Source: Oegoconia quadripuncta (Eukaryota > Arthropoda > Insecta > Lepidoptera > Autostichidae). Taken from it: 64,000 nt of DNA. Below are positions 54,892 to 64,000 of this stretch, piece by piece (within the stretch, counting starts at the first letter, position 1; each line of letters starts with the position of its first letter). Position numbers and translations under genes: made by a program. The notes under the pieces were generated by a model. It did no database searches, was not told where the DNA came from, and worked only from the letters and a program-made list of their open reading frames with translations. Where the stretch lies: assembly GCA_949316235.1 (NCBI GenBank), contig OX438750.1, positions 22,570,865-22,634,864 on the forward strand. The letters are read 5' to 3'.

Positions 54892-54945
54892 TAGAAAGTG
54901 TCGATAGAATGGGCTCTACGTGTGAAATTCTTAATGATTATCACG
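54892..54945 (+). other. candidate first coding exon, end duplicated at 56360
   Basis: ATG at 54909 has A at -3 and G at +4. Twelve codons (MGSTCEILNDYH) plus one base run to CACG|GTAAGTG, a consensus 5' splice site at 54946. The upstream 170 bp is less AT-rich and could be a leader. The protein is not recognised. 54892-54939 recurs at 56360-56407 with three differences, there followed by an in-frame TGA and no donor. Confidence 0.3.
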
Positions 54946-55065
54946 GTAAGTGCCTCGTGTAGGGTTACCTTTGAAATATTAATTGATATTTTAGGTTAAT
55001 CTGTGATATGGGAGTTAAATTATAAGAAATATCAAGGCAACGTCAATGTGAACAAAAGATGTTCT
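54946..55065. other. unassigned DNA after the candidate donor
   Basis: Would be the start of the intron if the exon is real. Confidence 0.25.
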
Positions 55066-55399
55066 TTAATGCACAACGCGATAGCGCGTGACCTTAATTA
55101 CACCTGATGATAAGTGAAGTTGAGGTCGAAGGTGGAAGCGTGCTCATCCAGAACCCCCAACTTATTTGGAGGACTGGCTATCTTATCTCAATCAGCCGGA
55201 ACACAACAATGCTATCAACATTGCTGCTTGACGGTAGATTTACTTAAAATGGTAGTAACTAGCCAGGCGGTTATATTAAAAATTCCCTAACACCAACCAA
55301 ACCGGTGTACTAAACATGTATCCTGCTGGGAATTAAACCAGCTACCTCCGATTTGTAATGTAAACCTTATGTTGCTTACTTTGAGCCACTGAGGCCGTT
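55066..55399 (-). mobile_element. SINE B, full length but diverged
   Basis: ATTACACCTGATGATAAGTG, GGCTATCTTATCTCAATCAG and TTGAGCCACTGAGGCCG in family order, with more changes than the copy at 24350. Confidence 0.8.
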
Positions 55400-56359
55400 A
55401 ATATAATTATAATATTTATCGTTATTTATGGCCAAATAACGATAAATTATTAAATTAATAAATAAGTACGTACTGCAATTCATTTCAAAACCACGATGAT
55501 AATTACATAGTCAGTCTCAACTCAAAAGATTAAGATTTTTAAGAAAGCCTTTGATTTTTTAAATATTATTGTGCAATAAAAATTACTTAACTAAGTAATA
55601 AGTAATAGCAATCAATAAATACAAGCTTTAAAAATGAGGAGGTTCGATAAAATCTAAGTCATTTCAGCTGGGACTGAATATGCAGTTATGAACCGGATTG
55701 TATTATTGATTACGAAAATGTATAATAATATCTACACTATGTACAGCTGTCAGAGTAACTTTTCCTTTTTAAATGCCCCTTCTAAAATACCCAAAGGGTA
55801 AGTATAAATTAAGTTGTAGTAGTTGTAAATTAAGTTATAATAACGTTGTATTATTGTACCCTTGAATTTTCTCCATATTGTGATCACAGTTCTAGGGTAT
55901 TTTTTTTGGGTAACGTTGAGATGCTTGTTGAGTTTTACTTAGTGCCTGTGGTGCAATTTATAGTGTTTATTTGTTAATTTTAAGGAGTTTATTAACATCA
56001 AATTTCAAGCATTTCTTTCAACGTAAGATACATGATATCATTTGTTGAATGACAATTTAAAGCTATTGGAAATAAAAATAGGGCTTAAGCATTTTTCGGT
56101 CAGTCGGTATGTCCAAGCTACCACCGCTTCGGAAAGGGAAATCATCTGTGGGAAAAGAAGCGGCGCAAGAAACCCACAGGATCATTTTTCTTTTCTTTTC
56201 TTTTGATAAACTTACCTACTTTACGGTCTCATCTAAGAATAATTCGAATAGGACCCTATTTAGTACTTGAACGAATTAGTTTTGGCAGACATGGCATCAA
56301 AATTCAAAAGACAGCATAAATCTTTCACCAAAATCGTCAAAATCACCAGACGTAAAACG
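55400..56359. other. unassigned DNA with a LINE tail-like block
   Basis: 56125-56205 (ACCACCGCTTCGGAAAGGGA, GAAGCGGCGCAAGAAACCCA) resembles a common LINE 3' region. The rest is AT-rich without features. Confidence 0.35.
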
Positions 56360-56407
56360 TAGAAAGTGTCGATAGAATGGGCTCTACCTATGAAATTCTT
56401 GATGATT
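56360..56407 (+). repeat. second copy of the 48-bp segment at 54892
   Basis: 45 of 48 bases match 54892-54939 by eye. The frame reads MGSTYEILDDSF then stop, and no splice donor follows. Confidence 0.8.
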
Positions 56408-56542
56408 CTTTCTGACCTATTCAGTTATTGATATTAATTTTGAAACAATAGACAGACACTTGCGCAATTTTATTAGTATAGCAAGTTACATAACGGGTCG
56501 TGGGTGATTCATCAAATAGAACAAATACTTTAATAATAAATC

Positions 56543-56572
56543 CCTTAGTCGCCTTTTATGACACGTTCGGGA
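56543..56572 (-). mobile_element. SINE D head fragment
   Basis: CCCTTAGTCGCCTTTTATGA and CACGTTCGGG are the reverse of the SINE D head. Confidence 0.4.
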
Positions 56573-56890
56573 ACAAATAGTTTGGCCATATATCTTGCCG
56601 TAAAACCACACAACACTCGTCTAAGTAGATATAAGTATATTGGGATAAAGAAATCTTATCGGTATAGTGTTAGCACTGTAGTTAATAATTGCGCATTACT
56701 TCTTTTTGCCATGACGAAAGTAGAGGTATTGAGGGAGATCGAGAGCTTACAATATCTTCTAATATCCTATTTGAGATTGGGATGGATTTCAAACAATTGA
56801 AAAAAAAACAAGGCGTCGCGTCAGACGATGATTGAAACACCGGGTAGTTCTCAAATCAGGTGAAAGATCGGTACTTAGTCATTAGAGAGA

Positions 56891-57186
56891 GACTTGACTT
56901 CAATCACAGCTGATGGTGAAGATGAGTTCGAAGGTGGAAGCATACTGACCCGGAGGCCCCATCCAGTATAGGGGACTAGCTATCTTATCTCTGACAAACG
57001 GATCGCAACAATGCTATTAATATTGCTGTTTGGCGGCAGACTTAGAAGATATAAGAAGCTAGCTAGCGGACATTTTAAAATGTCCTACTACCAAGCAAAC
57101 CGAGTACTAAACATGTACCCCGCTGGGGATCGAACCCACGACCTCCGATTCGTAAACCATATTTACATTGAGCCACGAAGGCGGTT
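56891..57186 (-). mobile_element. SINE B, near full length
   Basis: ACTTCAATCACAGCTGATGG, CAATGCTATTAATATTGCTG, TGGGGATCGAACCCACGACC (B box in reverse) and TTGAGCCACGAAGGCGG. Confidence 0.85.
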
Positions 57187-57644
57187 ACAGAGTTTTTTTT
57201 ATGATTCCAGTTGATTTAATAATAAAATCTGTTGCATATAATAACGCAAGTCTTCAGATAACAATTGTAGTTCTGTAGTTTATTCCCGTCGGATATTATC
57301 GAACGATATCGATAGGTTTCAAGACCACCACTACGCATCGCCTTGTTTCATCTCTCACTATAACTGACCAGATAGTAGCTGAATGGCCGCTTTGTAGTGG
57401 ATATTGCCTACTTTATGGATTATACAGACGTAGTTAAACGGTTGCAAAGTAGTGACGAACATTAATAAACATTCCTCGATTCCATTTGACATTAAAAAAT
57501 ATATTTTTTCATGATAAACGACTTTCAAATTAAAAGTTGTTTGGGTAAAATTGTTGAAGCCGAAGATTTAATGCGGATAATACTCGTATGATCTAGATGA
57601 TTGATTTGGTATGCGGTATTATATGTATACCTATCATGATAGAA
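57187..57644. other. unassigned DNA
   Basis: No gene. CGATATCGATAGG near 57306 resembles a DREF-type site but stands alone. Confidence 0.3.
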
Positions 57645-57752
57645 TCCGCAACCCGCATTGGGCCAGCGTGGTGAACTATGGCCCATACTTCCTCATATAC
57701 GAGAGAAGGCCTATAGTATATCCCTGCAGGGGGATGTTTACTGGCTGGATGA
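57645..57752 (+). mobile_element. SINE C 3' fragment
   Basis: CGCAACCCGCATTGGGCCAG, GAACTATGGCCCATACTTCC and GGGATGTTTACTGGCTGGAT. Confidence 0.65.
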
Positions 57753-59335
57753 TAGAATTAGTGTCGGTTACTTACCTAGATACCTAGTAGTAGAGTGATG
57801 CCGCAAATAGAGTGCATCATGAAGCTACAGATTTTATTACGCCCATCCTAATTATTTTTTTCCTTTCCTTTATGCATGCACTCCATAAAAGAGTGGCCTA
57901 ATTATTGCTTATTTCCGTTGGGGTGGCATTATTTAGTTTTTAAAATATATTTTTTAAATTCGGCATTTTAATCACAAATCCTACATATATGGTGATAAAT
58001 GCGACCTTCATTTATCACCAAATAAACAAAACACAACAAGGGTTAGGACACGATCAGAACACGCAAAAGTATACAAATTGCCAAACTTTAGCAAGAAAGC
58101 TCTACAATCAAGCCATTCGAAACAAGAATTACCCAATCCCATATGGACAACTTCGGTAAATTACACATGAAATAACCCTTTTCGGTGATTTCCCGGGAGA
58201 TTGTGCAGATGAGATGGAGAGAAATTCCCAGAATTCGGGTAATAATTTGTTGCTTCGCGACATTGACTTGGAATATAATGAACGCGTGATTCATTTCTAT
58301 CTTCAGATTCTAGACTTCTTAAACACGTACACGAAACCTAAGAGAACCTATGCATCAACTTTCAATTTACCAAAATGTAACAACCTATATGGTATGAAGA
58401 ATTATCACTATAGGTATGTATATTATCTAAAATCATTAACCAATTGCCAATTAGTGTTAAAAAGGCAATATAAATAAAGATAGTAAAGTAAAGTATGTAT
58501 TTATTTTCATTCTCACAAATATTACAAAACGTACTTGTTTATACTAAATATGGAGGTTGACAATCATTTGTTGACATAAGTTATTTGTGAGAATCTGGCG
58601 TCTGTAATAGGATGAACCTGTGGCACAGATCACCAGGTTCCCACCCCTCGGACATTTGTACTACAATCTTGATTGTGCTAACTTAACCAAGAATAATACT
58701 AATGTTTTTAAACTTTATAGAGTAAGATAAATTAATACTATGTTAAAAAAACCATTTTATGAAATATGACAATATAACCCGCCAGATAATTCACATAATA
58801 TGTAATAAAATAGAATTGTGAACTCACCATCTACACATAAACCGATAAATTTGTTAAAAGCCTCTTGAAAAAAAAATATTAGCTATTTTCAATTCGACAT
58901 TTACAACTGAAACTGTTACTTTATCATTATCTCATGAACATAGCATACAGCTTTACATTACAGCCCTTCATTATACAAAGTTGTCCCAGGAAATTATGAA
59001 TGTATTTAGCAGTACTTTTCAATTTTTGTGCACAATAAATATGTTTTATGTAAGGTCCTAAATTGTTATTTCCGATTCATTGGAGACGTGACCGTATAGG
59101 TCTAAAGTATTACAAATAACAGTTTAGTTTAAAAATACATATATAAAAAAAATTGCGAAATAAATAGTACAGCACTGAAATTTTAGGCGATTGGGATTGT
59201 TTTTCATTGTAAACATAATTGTCATTTGGAATAATTTGGACCTGCAGAATCACGTGTTTATGGATCGGGACTAATAAATTAAGACCATTGCAGAAATCAA
59301 TAATTATGGAAACTAAATAAAAATATATCCAAAAA
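57753..59335. other. unassigned DNA
   Basis: About 1.6 kb. Frames at 58088 (minus) and 58214 (plus) overlap and have no motif. 58600-58660 (GATGAACCTGTGGCACAGAT) is a possible unrecognised repeat. Confidence 0.35.
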
Positions 59336-59917
59336 AATCGGCCAAGTGCGTGTCGGGTCCGTACGGCTCCGTACTTGCCCTCACAATATGCGGACTTGGA
59401 AAAGAGGCTTTTTGTTGTTTGTCGGTTTTTCGATTATTACTCATTAACCTTTAAAACCTCATATACACACCACTGCCGTGAATTTAAGCTTGGGGGGTGA
59501 GAGCGACACTCGACCCTAACAAAATTTAATGTTTCTTAAACAGTACCCTAAATCGAAAAACTGTTTAAGACATGTTTAAGACAAGGCGGTGATTGCTTTC
59601 CATCAGGTGACCCGCATGCTCGTTTGTCGCCCTTTCATATAAAAAAAAAAGACAACCTCTAATATTTTTTAACGACCTATCCAACGACATCCCACACGAA
59701 GAAAATTCATTCCCACTTTCCACGTAGAGGAGGTACCCAAAAAAATATTTTTCAAGATTTTATTTTACCATTTTGTCGGCCTGATTAATATGTATACCCA
59801 TGCCAACTTATAGCTTTCTAGTACTAAGAGCCTCTGAGCTCAGCCTCGAACAGACAGAAAGACGGACATGGCGAAACTATAAGGGTTTCTTGTTGACTAC
59901 GGAACCCTAAAAACGTT
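59336..59917 (+). mobile_element. interspersed repeat P, interrupted
   Basis: The left end is TCGGCCAAGTGCGTGTCGGG and TCCGTACGGCTCCGTACTTG. The right end is GACAGAAAGACGGACATGGC and GACTACGGAACCCTAAAAAC. This is a very common lepidopteran repeat of uncertain class, split by the LINE tail at 59585-59648. Confidence 0.7.
59585..59648 (+). mobile_element. 64-bp LINE tail insertion (family K) with target duplication
   Basis: GGCGGTGATTGCTTTCCATC, AGGTGACCCGCATGCTCGTT and an A tail. AAGACAA flanks it at 59578-59584 and 59649-59655. Confidence 0.75.
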
Positions 59918-60607
59918 CACTACTTGCTGTGAAAACTTTATTTATTTTATGCAGGTCTATAAAGTGTTTCAGAAGTAGTTTATTAAATAGTTACATTCGT
60001 TTGAAAAATACATTTTTGCAATAGTATTCGTTATTTTTGAAGCTATTATGTCACGCAACGCAACACCAGGAGATCGCTGCGATGAGAATGAAATGACTCT
60101 GACCTTTGCTGTTCCCCCCTCTGGCTACGGTCTACTTTCCTCCTTGCCTAACAATAATAAGACCAGTAATTCTATCATACACGTTATACGACTATTGCAT
60201 AGTGAAGAAAATGAAGTTAAATTTAATTCGAGCATCCTAGCCGCATGTAGCGCAAATAATGAGCGCTGTTGTAATTTAAACCGCTAATTTCGGTTGCCTC
60301 TTCTGTAAATTATTTGCACAACGTGGTTGTTTATTGTAGTTTTATTCAGATATTTAGCGGTAAAAAATGTTATTTAGATCTGATGATGACATTGACAAAA
60401 ATATTTAGTTACTCCAATTTTTTTTCCTGTAATGAGATTTGTGCGTTGATACTCCGTTTGATTTTCGGTGACGTAATAAGATTTGTTATCGAATAATTTA
60501 TTAGTGTTAACTAGAATCACCCCAGTGCTCGTCTGCCACAATCCGGTTATTCAGAAATTACTTGACAGTGCGAACTGAATTAGGTAGGTATGTGCACTTG
60601 AAGCGGG
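59918..60607. other. unassigned DNA
   Basis: A 79-codon frame at 60048 and a 60-codon frame at 60314 without motifs. No repeat recognised. Confidence 0.35.
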
Positions 60608-60710
60608 AAGGCGCTGAATGCGATCAGCTCAAAACCGACCGTTGTCCAGCAGGCCTTTGTCCAGCAGTGGACGTCTTTCGACTGATATGCTGATGATGGT
60701 GATGTGCACT
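60608..60710 (+). mobile_element. LINE 3' end remnant
   Basis: AGGCCTTTGTCCAGCAGTGG and ACGTCTTTCGACTGATATGC with a GATGATGGTGATG tail, as at 5300-5346. Confidence 0.65.
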
Positions 60711-60819
60711 TATAAAGTTGTAGAAAATAGGTGGCTCAATAGAGCTGTCATAAAAACGAAAAAAAAATGCTTATTGTTACAAATAAAAGACCAATATTGA
60801 ACATAGCCTCTCCCAAGAC

Positions 60820-61040
60820 GCGATTGGCATCGCTTTCCATGGGAGGATTTGCCCCAATCGCACGCTTGGCGAACGGGTTGGCGAACACAGATTTCTTGGG
60901 AGCTTCACACCAATGACATTGCTACTCATCACAGGTGTAGGCTGTAATGTTTACCAACGTCTAATCACCTTTTACGACATGCACGGGAAGAGACGGGTTG
61001 GTCCTATTCTACGCTACGGGGAACCAAACGCCAGCTCTGT
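60820..61040 (-). mobile_element. repeat D2
   Basis: In reverse, TAGAATAGGACCAACCCGTC, TCTTCCCGTGCATGTCGTAA and GCGTGCGATTGGGGCAAATC, matching 28040-28220. Confidence 0.55.
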
Positions 61041-61387
61041 TGGATTTAGATTAATCGATTTTTTTATTACTTTCCATGTTACACGGCAGACGACCGGCAA
61101 TAATATTTCAATTTTAAGATTTAGTTTTAGGGAGCATTTTGCCAAAATTTTTCATGTTACAATGTTCATTTCTTTATATTAATGCGTAGGTAATTATTTA
61201 AAAGGAGACAAATCTGTTATTTAGCGTACTAAACATCGCTCAGAAAAAAAATCATAAAAAATTAAAATAAGTTGTAGTTGAAGGAACATTATAGGGCATG
61301 TATTATTATTATTGAATAGTTTTTCCCTAGCTCGTTGTAAAATAATTAATATGGTTTTTAAAACTAAAAAGAGCTAAAACAATTAAT
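61041..61387. other. unassigned AT-rich DNA
   Basis: Nothing recognised. Confidence 0.4.
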
Positions 61388-61618
61388 TGGTTGGTGGTAA
61401 TTTTAAATGTCCGCCTGGCTAGCTACCACCATCTTATCTAAATCTGCCGCCAAGCAACAATGTTAATAGCATTATTGTGTTCCGGTTGTCAGAGATAAGA
61501 TAGCCAGTCCCCCAAATGTGTTGGGGTTTCCGGGTCAGTACGCTTTCACCTTCGACCTCATCTTCACTTAACATCAGGTGTGATTGAGGTCAAGTACGAA
61601 CCCGTTGTGCATAAAAAG
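61388..61618 (+). mobile_element. SINE B, 5' truncated, with 12-bp target duplication
   Basis: It begins inside the body (TGGTTGGTGGTAATTTTAAA) and ends GTTGTGCATAAAAAG. AAAACAATTAAT flanks it exactly at 61376-61387 and 61619-61630, so the 5' truncation dates from insertion. Confidence 0.9.
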
Positions 61619-61630
61619 AAAACAATTAAT

Positions 61631-62387
61631 AGCACTTATTGCCTGAATTCCGACTCGCAGTTGACCGGTTTATTCAATTTAGCAACGCTTGTAATGTATC
61701 GCTCTTTGTTATCTATATGGTATAGAAAATGAGTTAATTCACCTTACAGTCACTCCGACCCTTATATAAGCATAACGTGTTCATTCAGTAAACACAACGC
61801 GTATTTTCCCGCCACGTTCGCTTAGAAATGCTACGTTATTGTCCTTAATGAAATGTTGGACACTAATTAATTTCTCTCGGGCGCGAAATTGACCTATGTC
61901 AACTTTGGGTGTGTAAACCGACCCTGCGTATTTCCTTCACAACTCGATACCTATCTTAGTACGTCAATGTAAAGTTCCAAATTGACTGACAGTATTGTTG
62001 GCGTCGGGCCTGATATTAGGGTTCCGCTAACAATAGTTAAATAAGTAAATAAGGTCAGCATGTCCGCTCTTTCAATTGGTAGAGATGATATCTTTACTAT
62101 AGTGCATAGAATGGTACTTTCGCATTAATTAAAAACCACCTCTACGATGCCACAGACAATGCTGTATACGCGTTGTCACATTCTGGTCCTCAAGAATTAG
62201 ATGTTTTAGCTATCGACTCGCTAAGACGATGAATTAAAAACGAAAATACCTAGATCTTTCGATATAAAAAAAAATATATATTGTTATTCCAATATTAACA
62301 CGACTACGTGTATTAGGGAATATTGGAGAATTTGGCATTACTTATCGAAATATTGAGTCGTACCCGTTGGGTTCTAATTGCGTATTA
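61631..62387. other. unassigned DNA
   Basis: No gene or repeat recognised. Confidence 0.4.
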
Positions 62388-62686
62388 TTTTATTTCAATA
62401 AACTTAAAGATACTATAAACCAGAAACTTATTAAGAAAGTATATTATAAAATATTAGACTATTTCGATGATAATCATCCTTGGACATAACCAGCTCGTTC
62501 GCATGTCAGGCTATTTCACAATTAATAATGAAATATTATTGTGGTCTTTTGTAATAATTGTAAAAAACTTTGTTTGTAAAAACCTATTGAATTTCTTGCT
62601 TGTTTTTCTCAGAATAAAATTGCCTTTAGAACAAGCAGTAGCTTAAAAAATCTAAAAATCAGACTATTTTAAAAGTGTACCTACAA
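62388..62686 (+). pseudogene. LINE C-terminus and 3' region (family Z)
   Basis: FNKLKDTINQKLIKKVYYKI then LDYFDDNHPW, followed by TTGAATTTCTTGCTTGTTTT and GAACAAGCAGTAGCTTAAAA. It is a diverged sister of 34765 with the terminal W kept. Confidence 0.65.
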
Positions 62687-62689
62687 AAT

Positions 62690-62910
62690 TTTAAATGTCC
62701 GCCTGGCTAGCTATCACCATCTTATCTAAATCTGCCGCCAAGCAGTAATGTTAATAGCATTGCTGTATTCCGGTTGTCAGAGATAAGATAGCCAGTCCCC
62801 AAAATGTATTGGGGTTTCCGGGTCAGTACGCTTCCACCTTCGACCTCATCTTCACTTAACATCAGGTGTGATTGAGGTCAAGTACAAACCCGTTATGCAT
62901 AAAAAAAAAA
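62690..62910 (+). mobile_element. SINE B, 5' truncated
   Basis: TTTTAAATGTCCGCCTGGCT, GGTTGTCAGAGATAAGATAG, AACATCAGGTGTGATTGAGG and ATGCATAAAAAAAAAAG. Confidence 0.85.
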
Positions 62911-63707
62911 GTATTTTAGACTGACTTTAACATTGGTATTAACATGTTCTTACAGGTACCCTATTCTTAAGTTATTTATATATTAGTATATAATGGAATC
63001 CTCGGGGTGTCGAGGAAGTCATCGAAAATCTTTATAATCACCATAAACTTACTTACGTGTAGCCTTGATATAGATATACTTGGTGGGATGAGCATGCAAT
63101 GACATCTATTAAATGATTTTTTTCGGAGATTGCAGCTGACTTGTTTTATTTAGTTTTGGTTTGGTATAGCTGATGTGAAAAATGGTATTGCACTATTTTT
63201 TCTGAATAATTAAATTGTTGACGTTTACTAAAGCAAAACCAAAGTCAAAACGAGCTTGCCACTAATATCACATAAATCACAATGGTTGCAGATCATCATA
63301 TAAAAACAACAAAGTAAAATTGGACTCCACTCAGCTTAAGGCTATAAGCATAAATACTAGACTAATTTCTGTTATAAAAAATGTGCTTATGTAATGTTTT
63401 CGATTATGGTGTAATTTGTTATTATCATTCAAACTGACCCATATTAATAAACCGTTCTCAAGATTGAGATGACCCTAAGTTGTCGCTTGAGAATTTGTTA
63501 AAACGTAACGTATCAAACAAAGTAATATTAGACTGAGACGCGATCTCATTCTCAAGATCGATTTTTTAATATGGCCCTTAGAGCGACTGGGCCCATGGTC
63601 TTGCAACATTTATGTATATCCAAATACGTATATAATTACGTACCCTATGTCTTGCGGTCAGTTGATTTTGGAGCTCTTCGAGCGGCCCACTGCATCTATC
63701 CTAATTA
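62911..63707. other. unassigned DNA
   Basis: No gene or repeat recognised. Confidence 0.4.
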
Positions 63708-63965
63708 TTAACCGCCGACGAAAAACGACGAGTGTTATGTGTTTGACGCTGTGTGTGTGTGTCCAGTCTTTATTCGGATGTATCTTTGGAATGTGTGGCC
63801 CGATTTGAGTGCGTATCTTTTATATTAAAGACTAAAAGGGAAAGCGATTATTAGTCATGTTTGATGAAAATCCGTTAAGTCGTTTTGAAGATATTTAGCT
63901 ATACAAAGTTGTATCATGTATTTAGTTGATGTCACAGTCTTTCGGGGGTTATCAAAATTTTCAGT
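63708..63965 (+). repeat. repeat G, most complete copy
   Basis: TTAACCGCCGACGAAAAACG, GTTATGTGTTTGACG, GGCCCGATTTGAGTGCGTAT, ATGTTTGATGAAAATCCGTT and TTTCGGGGGTTATCAAAATT. Confidence 0.6.
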
Positions 63966-64000
63966 TTATGAGTATTATAACTTACAACTTATGGTTTTAA

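Noticed and set aside
56384..56400. TATGAAATTCTT resembling the GGTGAAATTCTTGGAT motif of 18S rRNA
   Set aside because: Only about 11 bases match and no neighbouring rRNA sequence exists.
57300..57315. DREF-type promoter site
   Set aside because: A single short palindromic match without a gene start nearby.
58214..58477. 87-codon frame
   Set aside because: AT-biased codons, overlaps a minus-strand frame, no domain, flanked by unassigned DNA.
60048..60287. 79-codon frame
   Set aside because: Low-complexity composition and no recognisable motif or flanking signals.

Overview
The window reads as nuclear DNA of a moth or butterfly (Lepidoptera). It is AT-rich, has no complete recognisable host gene, and is packed with short interspersed elements (SINEs), tails of long interspersed elements (LINEs) and Helitron-like ends of the kinds found throughout lepidopteran genomes. 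Family names A to G, J, K, N, P and Z are mine; all assignments come from reading the sequence and from memory of family hallmarks, not from searches.

Layout. 1-19100 is a mosaic of tRNA-derived SINEs (A, B, C), a 5S-rRNA-derived SINE, SINE D, LINE 3' ends, Helitron-like ends and hairpins. It also holds four short stretches that look like host exons: 2883-3006, 5363-5561 (minus), 12284-12454 and 16941-16997. 19846-22696 is the most unusual part. A Helitron-like copy ending in CTAG is followed by a GC-rich promoter-like block, a 160-codon OTU-protease-like frame and a second copy of the same repeat. A degenerate repeated coding block and a 695-bp, nearly perfect inverted repeat (two 319-bp arms, 57-bp spacer) come next. 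22700-40880 returns to SINE, LINE and MITE mosaic. 40890-41590 is the longest LINE coding remnant, with a frameshift. From 42000 to 64000 there are more SINEs and LINE tails, several foldback elements, a LINE fragment nested inside a palindromic MITE, and a duplicated possible first exon at 54892 and 56360.

How the parts relate. No pathway or operon is visible. The functional links are among mobile elements. SINE D carries the same (TATG)n-type 3' tail as the LINE at 40890-41590, which suggests it used that LINE's machinery. The 5S-derived and C SINEs end in a GATGATG tail like a second LINE group. The OTU frame keeps the Asp and Cys motif, but repeat DNA replaces it just before the expected catalytic His, so it is probably inactive. 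The candidate exons, if real, would mean that part of the window is intron of one or more long genes.
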